Shown: piece after piece, positions 14,946 to 22,090 of the stretch | How the letters are laid out: every line of letters begins with the position of its first letter | How positions within the stretch are numbered: the first letter of the stretch is position 1 | DNA from: JBFELO01 sp041552055 | Lineage (GTDB): Bacteria > Acidobacteriota > Thermoanaerobaculia > Thermoanaerobaculales > Sulfomarinibacteraceae | Reading direction: 5' to 3' | Assembly: GCA_041552055.1 (NCBI GenBank) | Contig: JBFELO010000073.1 | Location: 1-23,873 of the forward strand | Length of the DNA: 23,873 nt | Translations under genes and position numbers: made by a program | Notes under the pieces: generated by a model | Told to the model about the DNA's origin: nothing | The model's input: the letters and a program-made list of their open reading frames with translations, nothing else | Databases searched by the model: none

Positions 14946-16436
14946 CTACAAGGGAAGCACACGCTTGAACCGTCTCCACTGCTCGCTGCCCACCGGCGAG
15001 ATAGAAATGCCCTGGATCTCTCCGTCGTCGCCACGTTCCACCTTCAAGATCGATCGCTGGATCCCGCGAGCCAATTCGAAATGGTCCCGCTCGTCCATCG
15101 GCACGAGCGGCCCTCTCGTGCGGCCATCATCGCCGGTGTAGTAGAGTTCGCCGTCCTTGATGTGAAGACGGCGCCCGTCCTCAAAGGAAGCGGAATAACT
15201 CCGCAGCGATCGTCCCTGGTCAACGTATTCCCTTTGCCGGCGACTGATCTCCATTGCAGTCGCGGCGTAGACGGACTCGAGCTGGCGCAGTTTGCTCTCT
15301 TCGGCGTTCTCCATGATCGCGCTCAGGGCCATCAGATGAGCCTCGTCGGCAGCGCTGCGCGACCCGATCGTCACGTCCGGCGGCACGCCGATAACCTCCC
15401 AACCGCCCTGGAAACGCGGATGAATCGGCCGCATGCTGGGGATGGTCGCACTCAGATTGTGACCAAGGTCGACGCTGCCGTTGATACCGTGGCCGGCGCC
15501 GGCTGTTGTCTCGCCGATCAGGATCGCCTTGTCGTGATACTTGAGGCACCAGGCCAGCTCCTCGCAACCGGACCCCGTGACTCTCGAGGTCAGGATATAG
15601 ACCGGTTTGCCAAGGTACTTGACACCGCCGGGCGTATCTTCCAACGACATGATGGGTTCCGGCTCCTGCCCGCGGAGGGCGATGGTCACCATCTCGGTGC
15701 GCTCGGCGAAAAAGACGCTCTCGAGAGGCCGAGTCGTCAAGCCAGTTCCTCCGGGGCAGGAACGAATGTCGAGGATCAAGGCGTCGGTGTCGGCCAACGC
15801 CTTCATGGCGGCGTCGAGCCGGTCGTGGGGCGGAAACAGTATGTCGATCTCCAGTAGTCCGACGTTCCCAGCCAGGATCTTTGCCCGGTAATTGTCGGGA
15901 TAGCGCGCCGACATGTGCCTGAACAGCCCGGACAATTCCTCGGACATTTCGTGACTCTCGGCCGCGCGGCCAGTGCTCATTGATCCGTCGGCAGGTGTCT
16001 CGGGGACTCCGGACGGACCCCGCACCATCCGACGGCCGCCACCGGCCGGTGTCTTGGGCTCTTCATCCGGTGCCTGCACGATCCTGCGTTGCGGGCCTCC
16101 GATGGAATCGGCCATGCTGCCGACGCCGACCCGGAAGTGGAGGTCGCCGCTGATCTCGCGGAGCGTGCTTTGGAGCACGTCCGCGAATTCCTCGGGATCG
16201 TCTTCTGTGAAGCGTGCGTCGTCTCCCATCCGCCGCAGTCGTGTGGCCAGTTCGCGGCCTTTCGCTGGGGAGACATAGCCCTCTTCGACCGCCGTCGCCA
16301 GGTTCTCGACGATGGCGGCGCGGTCCGCAGCGGTCAACTTCTCCGCGGCCGCGGCCGGCGCGACAGCCACGACGATGAAGAGAAAGGTCTTCACCGTGCG
16401 GACGAGTTTGGCGATCCTCGATCTTCTTCGTTCCAT
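14946..16436 (-). CDS. S41-family peptidase (IRBP/tail-specific protease-like), secreted
   Basis: 496 aa from ATG at 16436, preceded by GAGGAG. The signal peptide spans about residues 12-31 (TVKTFLFIVVAVAPAAAA), placing it in the periplasm or outside. The N-terminal helical bundle with DLHFRVG (about 98-104) and the core GLLEIDIL, ALILDIRSCPGGTG (219-232), YILTSRVTGSGCEELAW and ILIGETTAGAGHG are IRBP-type S41 signatures. The nucleophile is S289 in TGSGCEE. No PDZ domain is seen. A Pro-rich linker (about 116-152) contains two imperfect copies of RR[IM]V..P...P.TPA.G. C-terminal residues 400-496 form an extension of unknown role. The open frame continues upstream of 16436 without family features. 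A second S41 protein begins at 23264. Confidence 0.85.
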   Translation of the reverse strand: MERRRSRIAKLVRTVKTFLFIVVAVAPAAAAEKLTAADRAAIVENLATAVEEGYVSPAKGRELATRLRRMGDDARFTEDDPEEFADVLQSTLREISGDLHFRVGVGSMADSIGGPQRRIVQAPDEEPKTPAGGGRRMVRGPSGVPETPADGSMSTGRAAESHEMSEELSGLFRHMSARYPDNYRAKILAGNVGLLEIDILFPPHDRLDAAMKALADTDALILDIRSCPGGTGLTTRPLESVFFAERTEMVTIALRGQEPEPIMSLEDTPGGVKYLGKPVYILTSRVTGSGCEELAWCLKYHDKAILIGETTAGAGHGINGSVDLGHNLSATIPSMRPIHPRFQGGWEVIGVPPDVTIGSRSAADEAHLMALSAIMENAEESKLRQLESVYAATAMEISRRQREYVDQGRSLRSYSASFEDGRRLHIKDGELYYTGDDGRTRGPLVPMDERDHFELARGIQRSILKVERGDDGEIQGISISPVGSEQWRRFKRVLPL

Positions 16437-16677
16437 GGTGTGCTCCTCACGTGGGGTTATCGGCTTGTCTCCAGCGACGCCCGCGCGCTCGAAAAGCAAA
16501 AACCATGCCCTGCTCTGATCGATACGCATCTCTCCTGACTGACGAACCGGCTCGATCTCGGATTTCACCAGAACCGCAATGACCCGTTGTTTCGTTTCCG
16601 CCTCGATCCCCTCACCGGCAGATCTTCGCACCAGCTCTCGATGACGCGTCTGTGCGCAAGGATGGCACCCATCTGAG

Positions 16678-17484
16678 TCACCGAGTCGCAGTGAGCAGGT
16701 GAAACGGGGTGCCGGCCAGCTCTGCCGGCTGGCGGACATCGGTGTGCAGGCCACTGGTCTCGAACAACCGGCAGAGCGTCTCGAGAGCCTCGTCAACGTC
16801 CTCGACCTCGGCGGTGACGGCACCGAGCCGTGGCCAGTGTTCGGTCCGCAGCCCCTGCATCACCTGGAGCTCCACGCCTTCGACGTCGAGCTTGAGGAGG
16901 TCGATGCTCTCAATCTCGTGATCCGCGATGACCTCGGAAAGCGTGGTGACCGGGCAGTCGACGTCGCGTCGCGCAGCAAAGAGCCGGCTGCAGACGAGAT
17001 CGTGGACGGCGCGTTGCACACGCGGTGCGACACGGCCCAGGAGCCGAAAGGCGGTCAGCGGAAGGCCGAGCGAGCCGCGCTGGAGGTAGGCCAGCAGCGA
17101 CTCCCGCAGCAGCTCTTCGCGCGGCAGCATGGACGCCCAGCCGGCGGCTCCAGGGTAGTAATAGAACGTCTCGATCCCGGTTGCGCGGGCGAGGCCGAGG
17201 TTGAAACGCTGTGCGCCGGGGTAGTGGGCGCACGCGTTGGCTTCGAGCACGCGGAAGGTCTCCGGGATCGGCTCGAACAGCAGGAGCCGCTCGGGCTCGA
17301 GGTGACGCGACGCCCACAGCCCGAACAGCCCAATGTTCGCGCCGACGTCGACCACACAACCGCCGCGCCTCACCTCATGTCCGCCGTAGATTCGGTCGAC
17401 GAAGATCTCCTGATACAGAAAACGGGTCTCGACCCGCCGAAGACCCATCACGCGCGTGCCATCGGGCAGACGGATCGTCTTCAT
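16678..17484 (-). CDS. FkbM-family SAM-dependent methyltransferase
   Basis: 268 aa, ATG at 17484. Motif I is CVVDVGANIGLFGLWA (43-58), followed by LLLFEPIPETFRVLEAN, which binds the SAM ribose. SIDLLKLDVEGVELQVMQGL near 190-212 is the diagnostic FkbM string. FkbM enzymes usually O-methylate sugars or polyketide hydroxyls; the substrate cannot be predicted here. It is flanked on the same strand by a peptidase and a degenerate aldo/keto reductase with gaps of 140-240 bp, so it is probably transcribed alone. Residues about 100-170 form an insert typical of the family's substrate lid. Confidence 0.88.
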   Translation of the reverse strand: MKTIRLPDGTRVMGLRRVETRFLYQEIFVDRIYGGHEVRRGGCVVDVGANIGLFGLWASRHLEPERLLLFEPIPETFRVLEANACAHYPGAQRFNLGLARATGIETFYYYPGAAGWASMLPREELLRESLLAYLQRGSLGLPLTAFRLLGRVAPRVQRAVHDLVCSRLFAARRDVDCPVTTLSEVIADHEIESIDLLKLDVEGVELQVMQGLRTEHWPRLGAVTAEVEDVDEALETLCRLFETSGLHTDVRQPAELAGTPFHLLTATR

Positions 17485-17624
17485 GGCTCAGATCCTACTG
17501 CTTCCATCCGAGATCACGACTCACCGATCTCGGCCAGCGCGATTCCAGACGTCGCCGCTTCCGGCCAGGCTCGGCCGAATCCGTGCGCCATCCCTATCCG
17601 TACGCCATCGCCGACCCCCCAGTG

Positions 17625-18422
17625 CTACCGCCCATAGATGTGCGTGCCGATGCGCCGGACGCGGGCTATCTCCTCGTCGTCGAGCGGCCCGGCATCCAGA
17701 GCCTTGAGATTGTCCTCCATCTGCGCTGCGCTCGAGGGGCCCGTGATGCAGACGTTCACGTCGGGATGGGAGAGAACGAAGCGGTAGCAGTCGGCCGGGG
17801 CGAGCGGGCGCTCGCCGGCCGGCATGAGCCTGGGCTTGATGAGCTTGCGCCAGCAGGTGGCGGTGAAGACCACGACTCCCGGTCGATCCTCCTGCGGCAG
17901 GTACGGAAAGACCTCCCTCTCAGCTCCCGTGTGCACCGCGTTGTAGCGGACGTGAAAGAAGTCCACCGGCGCCTTGACCTCACCGCGGGCGATCGTGCCG
18001 AGGAAGGTCCTGCTGTGGCTCGATATCCCGAAGTAGCGCACCTTGCCGCTGTCCCTGAGCCGCTGTATCCGTTCGGTGAGCTTCTGGTTTGGGGGCTTCC
18101 GCACGCTCTGGAACAGCAGATCGATCCACTCGAGCTCGAGCTTCTTCAACCAGCGCTCGACGGAACTCTCCAGACGTGCGCCCCAGAAGAGCGGCCTGGC
18201 CAGCACGATACACAGCTCGTCGCGGTGGCCGGGCGCCAGGTTGCGGATGGCCCGCACCATGCTGCCCAGGTTGAGCAGGGGGGAGATGTAGAGGTAGTTG
18301 ATCCCGTGCTCGTGATAGGCCATCTCGATGGCCGCCGCGGGCACGCCATAGCCCGATGCCAACCCGATACGGCTCACCATCAGTCCTGTCCTGCCCAAGG
18401 GAACTCGCTCCTTGAAGTCCAC
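17625..18422 (-). CDS. Aldo/keto reductase-family protein lacking the catalytic tetrad
   Basis: 265 aa from GTG at 18422, which follows GGGGGGA and gives the usual beginning ERVPLGRTGLMVSRIGL. A TTG at 18479 would add 19 unneeded residues. The TIM-barrel order is recognisable: KKLELEWIDLLFQS, RDSGKVRYFGISSHSR, VDFFHVRYNAVH, and a C-terminal VCITGPSSAAQMEDNLKAL cofactor-type segment. The four catalytic positions differ. The 'fDTA..YG' region reads LYISPLLN, so Asp and Tyr are lost. The Lys strand reads CIVLARPL, and 'DLyLiH' reads DLLFQS, so His is lost. It may be a non-enzymatic or repurposed barrel, or a subfamily with other chemistry. The gene is intact, not a decayed frame. Confidence 0.78.
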   Translation of the reverse strand: MDFKERVPLGRTGLMVSRIGLASGYGVPAAAIEMAYHEHGINYLYISPLLNLGSMVRAIRNLAPGHRDELCIVLARPLFWGARLESSVERWLKKLELEWIDLLFQSVRKPPNQKLTERIQRLRDSGKVRYFGISSHSRTFLGTIARGEVKAPVDFFHVRYNAVHTGAEREVFPYLPQEDRPGVVVFTATCWRKLIKPRLMPAGERPLAPADCYRFVLSHPDVNVCITGPSSAAQMEDNLKALDAGPLDDEEIARVRRIGTHIYGR

Positions 18423-18565
18423 TCTCGTCCCCCCGTCACGGTGTAGGAAAACGTATCTGGAGACATCGTGGTCGGTCAAGCGTAGTCACAGCAGAACTGG
18501 CGGGCGGCATCACACCAAATATCCTCTCGCCGGCGACACCCCGTGAATCGGCGTGAGGTGTGGTG

Positions 18566-19075
18566 TCAGGGAACCGGTACCCCAAGCGGCCCCAGCTTCT
18601 CGAACTCCCACAGATCGCGTATCGGGATACCCTCGTATCCAGTTTCCGGCAATCTGGGCTTGTGTTCGCGCACGCGGTCGATCGCATCGAGGTGGACCCG
18701 AATCAACCGATAGCCCCTCGAGAGGTAGAGTCCCGCCGCGCGCAGATTGTCGTTGGTCATCAATGCCCAGGAGCGGCCGAGCCCACGGTTGTGGAATTTG
18801 TTCTCGACAGCCTCGAGCAGGCGTCGGCCAAATCCACGACCACGGATGATGGTATCGAGGGTCACGATCTGACCCGCAGGCCCATCGACGTGATAGGTCA
18901 CCAGCCCAACCGGCTCGTCGAGATGATCGACGAGGGCAAGACCCTGGACATCGGGCGGTGTGTAGACCGTGTTCAGACACACGACGAGGCCGTACCAACG
19001 GTCTTCCCACACCTCGCTGATTTCATCTGTTGTCGCTGCCCTCAGACGCATGTCGTGCTGTCGAAGTGGCGCCAT
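18566..19075 (-). CDS. GNAT-family N-acetyltransferase
   Basis: 169 aa. The ATG at 19075 lies five nt after GGGAGG, a strong ribosome-binding site, so it is preferred to the ATG at 19051. The acetyl-CoA loop is IRGRGFGRRLLEAVE (R-x-x-G-x-G at about 78-83), after the typical VTLDTII strand. NDNLRAAGLYLSRGYRLI is the conserved GNAT motif B with its Tyr. The substrate is unknown. It is transcribed in the same direction as its neighbours but separated from the upstream peptidase gene by over 300 bp, so it is probably monocistronic. Confidence 0.85.
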   Translation of the reverse strand: MAPLRQHDMRLRAATTDEISEVWEDRWYGLVVCLNTVYTPPDVQGLALVDHLDEPVGLVTYHVDGPAGQIVTLDTIIRGRGFGRRLLEAVENKFHNRGLGRSWALMTNDNLRAAGLYLSRGYRLIRVHLDAIDRVREHKPRLPETGYEGIPIRDLWEFEKLGPLGVPVP

Positions 19076-19388
19076 CTCTACCTCCCTGCCGGGGCTCGGG
19101 TCCTCGTGCCCATCCGCTTGCCGTGGACGCGGTTTCCCACATCATACGGCCAGTCACTCACTGGCGGCAAGCGTGACCTCCACGGTCTGACCATTTCTTC
19201 AGGAGCACCCGGATGGAGCGCCCTTCAGCATCGTGCTCCATGCGGGGCGGGCGCGGATTCGCCCTGCCCACAAAGTCACCGCAGTCCCCTGGTCGGCGTT
19301 TTCGACAGCTGAGAACGCACCGGTCGACAGCGTGCGGATATCCACATCACCATCGTTGTTTTTCGCACCAGGCACACAGATGCTTGGG
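19076..19388. other. Intergenic stretch with long inverted repeat
   Basis: No gene with a start codon was identified. It contains a nested inverted repeat: CGCTTGCCG (19115-19123) pairs with CGGCAAGCG (19165-19173), enclosing GCCAGT/ACTGGC (19149-19165, 5-nt loop). On the minus strand, 19389 down to about 19185 is open for roughly 68 codons without a start and includes GAKNNDGDVDIRTLSTG, which could be a remnant of a Ca-binding secreted protein. This is too weak to call a gene. Confidence 0.4.
19115..19173. repeat. Nested inverted repeat
   Basis: A perfect 9-bp outer arm pair, CGCTTGCCG and CGGCAAGCG, encloses an inner hairpin GCCAGT-CACTC-ACTGGC whose last base overlaps the outer arm. It lies between the metallopeptidase stop and the GNAT start on the minus strand. 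There is no T-run, so it is not a standard terminator. It may be an RNA-processing or REP-like structure. Confidence 0.45.
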
Positions 19389-20510
19389 TCAGGGCCTCAC
19401 GCTCGACCACGAATCTGTGTTGCCGAGCTCGAAGTCGTCGCTGAAGATCTCATCGTCGGGCAGCGGGGCGTCGTTGAGGAGCTGATCGAAGGCTGGACAG
19501 ACCCGGCCCACGGTGTAGTGGTTGTACCAGGAGTTGTCGCAGTCGAAGTCGTACTGGACCACGCCGGGGTGGTGGGAGTAGGCGGTGAAGTCGAGGTTGG
19601 TCTCGTTGATCTCCACCCTGTCGCCGTCGTGATACACCGCCTGGTGCAGGTGCGGGCCCGTGGACGAGCCACCCTGGCAGGTGGCGGTCGCCAGATCGTT
19701 GGCGTAGTTGGAGACGATCTCATTGCGCTCCACCAGCTGGAAGTCGCCGAGCTGGATGTTCTCCAGGTGGTAGTAGGTCGTCGTCCAGCCGTCGTCATGG
19801 ATGATCGACACACTGCAGATGGACCAGACCCTGGCTGTCCCCGCCTGCATGGCCGCCACCCACCATTGGCTGGTGTCTTCATCCCACACTCGGTACTCAC
19901 CCCAGTAATCGAGGGCGTTTCGGATCCCCGCGCCGGTGTCGCCGTGCACGCCTCCTCCTGCCCAGGTGTCGCCGATCTCCCACGGCGGCTGAAACCACCC
20001 GAAGACTGCCGGCGCGGTACCACTCGGGGGAAGCTCGCGAGCCGCGACGAACCCGTCGTCGAAGCTCAGTGACAGACCGTAGGCGTTGGCCACCGCGTGT
20101 ACAGCCTTGGACGCGGCCAGACCATCTCCTTCGTGCTGCAGCCAGATGAGCGCCAGTCCGGTGGCGATCTGGTGCACAAATTCGATCTCTCTCCTCGAGC
20201 CCACCGCCTCGTGATCGGGCCAATAACCCTTGAGCACCTGGATCAGCACTCGCGGGTGGATGGCATGCATGGCTGACCAGGTATCGATCGCGGGCCGCAA
20301 GGCCATCAGGTTCGGTGCCTGTCGCCACAGCTCATCGGCAGTCGAAAAAGAAAGCATGTCCCGACCCGTGTAGCGCATCTGGCTGTTGTCCACCAGCACC
20401 GGGCCGCTGTAGTCCGCCACCAACGTGGGGCCGGTGTAGGTGCTCTGGGACGCCAGCGCCGGCAGCGCGAGCGCAAGAAACACACTGCAGAGCACAGGCC
20501 TTCCGTACAT
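19389..20510 (-). CDS. LasA/beta-lytic-type M23 metalloendopeptidase, secreted, tagged C-terminus
   Basis: 373 aa preproenzyme that should cleave Gly-rich or peptidoglycan cross-bridges outside the cell. ATG at 20510 follows GAGGAA; an ATG 33 bp upstream is less well placed. The signal peptide is MYGRPVLCSVFLALALPALA. Residues about 21-170 are a propeptide resembling that of LasA. In the M23 domain, Zn ligands H189 (GGVHG), D201 (ALDYW) and H289, and catalytic H248 (TYYHLE) and H287 (STGPHLH) are all present, as are LasA-like strings ARVWSICSVSIIH and CQGGSSTGPHLH. After the domain comes IFSDDFELGNTDSWSSVRP at the very end, an addition not found in LasA. All catalytic residues are intact. Bacteriolytic or predatory use is an inference. 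Confidence 0.88.
   Translation of the reverse strand: MYGRPVLCSVFLALALPALASQSTYTGPTLVADYSGPVLVDNSQMRYTGRDMLSFSTADELWRQAPNLMALRPAIDTWSAMHAIHPRVLIQVLKGYWPDHEAVGSRREIEFVHQIATGLALIWLQHEGDGLAASKAVHAVANAYGLSLSFDDGFVAARELPPSGTAPAVFGWFQPPWEIGDTWAGGGVHGDTGAGIRNALDYWGEYRVWDEDTSQWWVAAMQAGTARVWSICSVSIIHDDGWTTTYYHLENIQLGDFQLVERNEIVSNYANDLATATCQGGSSTGPHLHQAVYHDGDRVEINETNLDFTAYSHHPGVVQYDFDCDNSWYNHYTVGRVCPAFDQLLNDAPLPDDEIFSDDFELGNTDSWSSVRP
19392..19457 (-). other. C-terminal IFSDxFE...WSS ending, copy 2
   Basis: Encodes the last 22 residues of the LasA-like peptidase, ending IFSDDFELGNTDSWSSVRP just before the stop. It corresponds position by position to the ending of the protein at 11583, with identities at I, F, S, D, F, E, T, W, S, S and P. 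Confidence 0.6.
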
Positions 20511-20569
20511 GGCTACACTTCCTCGTTCACTCATCCAACGCATGCCTCCAGTTTACTCAAGAAGGGAAT

Positions 20570-20621
20570 GGTGTCCGGCACCGTGATTGGAATGGAACAT
20601 CATAAGTGGGTGCCCGACACC
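20570..20621. repeat. REPIN-like inverted pair of GGTGTC(n)GGCACC palindromes
   Basis: GGTGTCCGGCACC (20570-20582) and GGTGCCCGACACC (20609-20621) are inverted copies of each other, 12 of 13 bases, separated by 26 bp. Each is itself a near-palindrome. The core GGTGyC-n-GGCACC is close to the GGTGCCAGGCAC repeat flanking the RAYT at 486-1625. Two REPs in opposite orientation with a short spacer define a REPIN. It lies in the divergent promoter region between the metallopeptidase and the isomerase-like gene. Confidence 0.65.
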
Positions 20622-20672
20622 TTGACTGAGCCGGCAGACGACGGGTGTACCATGCCACGAACGGGGGCCGCT

Positions 20673-21923
20673 ATGTCTCGTCGTTTCGGCATAATCCCCA
20701 TACAACCCGACTCTCTCCTCGACGAGGGAGCTTTCGACGCCATCACCGGCGACTATCTCCGCGCGCTCGAAGCGCTCGGCGGCGAGCGCTGGGACGCCGA
20801 CGCACTTCCCGACGATGCGGCACAGCCTTTCCTGCTGGTCGCCACTGGCGGTACCGAGCAGGTCATCCTCGACGTGTGGGCGGATCGCAGCAGGAAGTCG
20901 CCCGGCCAAGCCCTCTTCCTGATCGCTCATCCGGGAAACAACTCGCTGCCCGCGGCTCTCGAAGTGCTCGCACGACTGCAACAGGACGACGCGCAAGGCC
21001 GCATCTTCTACCTCCACGGGCCCGACGATGCGGCCGGTCTGCGCGAAATCGCGGATTCCGTTCACGACATCGAGGTTCGGCGAGCCCTGCAACGGGCGCG
21101 CATCGGGTTGGTGGGCACACCGTCGGACTGGCTCGTCGCCAGCAGCCCCGACCCCTCCACGATCCGAGCCGCGTGGGGGCCGACCGTCGTGCCGGTGGAG
21201 ATGGAAGAGGTCGCGAAGGCGCTGGAGGCAGTTCACGACGCCGACCTCGAGCCGCCCGTGGGCGCGTTCATCGCAGGCGCGGCCGAGGTGTGCGAACCCA
21301 CGCCCGCTGACATTCGGGAGGTCGCCCGGGTCTACCTCGCCCTGAAACGGATCGTCGCGGTTCACGACCTCGACGCGCTGACCGTGCGCTGCTTCGACTT
21401 CGTGCAACAGCAGCAGACCACCGGCTGCTTCGGGCTGGCGCAGCTCACCGACGAGGGGATCATCGCCGGCTGCGAGGGCGACCTGGTCAGCACGGTCGGC
21501 CTGCTGTGGGCGCACAGACTACTCGGCGTCACACCATGGATGGCGAACTCCGCGCAGCTCGATCCGGCCCGCAACGCGCTCTGGTTGGCGCACTGCACCA
21601 TCCCGCGCACGCTGGTGGGGCGCTATCGCCTGCGCTCGCACTTCGAGTCGGGGCTGGGCGTGGGGATTCAGGGAGCACTCACGCCTGGACCGGTCACCCT
21701 GTTGCGCATCGGCGGCAAGGCGATGGATCGACTGTGGCTTGCGGAAGGCGAGATCCTGCGATCCGGCGACGCCGAGAACCTCTGCCGCACCCAGGCGGAA
21801 ATCCGACTCACGCAGGGTGGTACCGTCACCGACCTGCTGACCGCGCCGCTGGGGAACCACCTCGTTTTGGTGCCAGGCCACCATCTCGACCGGCTCCAAC
21901 GCTGGTGGGAAACCTCTCGTTGA
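20673..21923 (+). CDS. L-fucose/L-arabinose isomerase-like protein
   Basis: 416 aa from ATG at 20673; an ATG at 20652 is an alternative and neither has a strong ribosome-binding site. The C-terminal half has the COG2407-type pattern: TTGCFGLAQLTDEGIIAGCE, then GDLVSTVGLLWAHRLLGVTPWM and ALWLAHCTIPRTL. There the Glu-Asp of 'acEGDv' and the His of 'lvHCt' are typical metal or active-site positions. The N-terminal half (ATGGTEQVILDVWAD; LIAHPGNNSLPAALEVLARL) resembles the sugar-isomerase domain with its sequential Rossmann-like folds. True isomerase activity is unproven and no sugar catabolic genes are nearby. Cytosolic, no signal peptide. Its 5' region carries the REPIN-like hairpin. Confidence 0.68.
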   Translation: MSRRFGIIPIQPDSLLDEGAFDAITGDYLRALEALGGERWDADALPDDAAQPFLLVATGGTEQVILDVWADRSRKSPGQALFLIAHPGNNSLPAALEVLARLQQDDAQGRIFYLHGPDDAAGLREIADSVHDIEVRRALQRARIGLVGTPSDWLVASSPDPSTIRAAWGPTVVPVEMEEVAKALEAVHDADLEPPVGAFIAGAAEVCEPTPADIREVARVYLALKRIVAVHDLDALTVRCFDFVQQQQTTGCFGLAQLTDEGIIAGCEGDLVSTVGLLWAHRLLGVTPWMANSAQLDPARNALWLAHCTIPRTLVGRYRLRSHFESGLGVGIQGALTPGPVTLLRIGGKAMDRLWLAEGEILRSGDAENLCRTQAEIRLTQGGTVTDLLTAPLGNHLVLVPGHHLDRLQRWWETSR

Positions 21924-22069
21924 GTGCCTGACAGCTCTGTATCTCACACGTTTATCTGAGCCACACCGCGAGGGCGAGGAGTCGATGAGAACCTGCTCGT
22001 CCGTCCCGGCGACGCAGTACACTGACCTTCACAGTTACCGTTTCCTACATGCTGCCCGGGACGGCCTTT

Positions 22070-22084
22070 GACTCGAAAAGAGTC
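22070..22084 (+). other. Small hairpin before the FG-GAP reading frame
   Basis: GACTC-GAAAA-GAGTC is a perfect 5-bp stem with a 5-nt loop, ending six nt before ATG at 22091. It overlaps the place where a ribosome-binding site would be. It could sequester initiation or be incidental, since the downstream gene is broken. Confidence 0.3.
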
Positions 22085-22090
22085 GGAACA

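Noticed and set aside
16437..16823. N-terminal extension of the S41 peptidase reading frame.
   Set aside because: The frame overlaps the FkbM gene, has no family features, and a signal peptide plus GAGGAG ribosome-binding site fix the start at 16436.
11610..17620. Similar 26-bp stretches at about 11610 and 17589, both translating to PYPYAI-x-DP.
   Set aside because: Only the first is in a plausible gene. The second lies in the short gap after the FkbM start, the match is short, and no longer homology surrounds it.
22040..22090. Possible riboswitch (GEMM-like) before the FG-GAP gene.
   Set aside because: Only a small GAAAA-loop hairpin is present; the conserved GEMM core and tetraloop receptor are missing.
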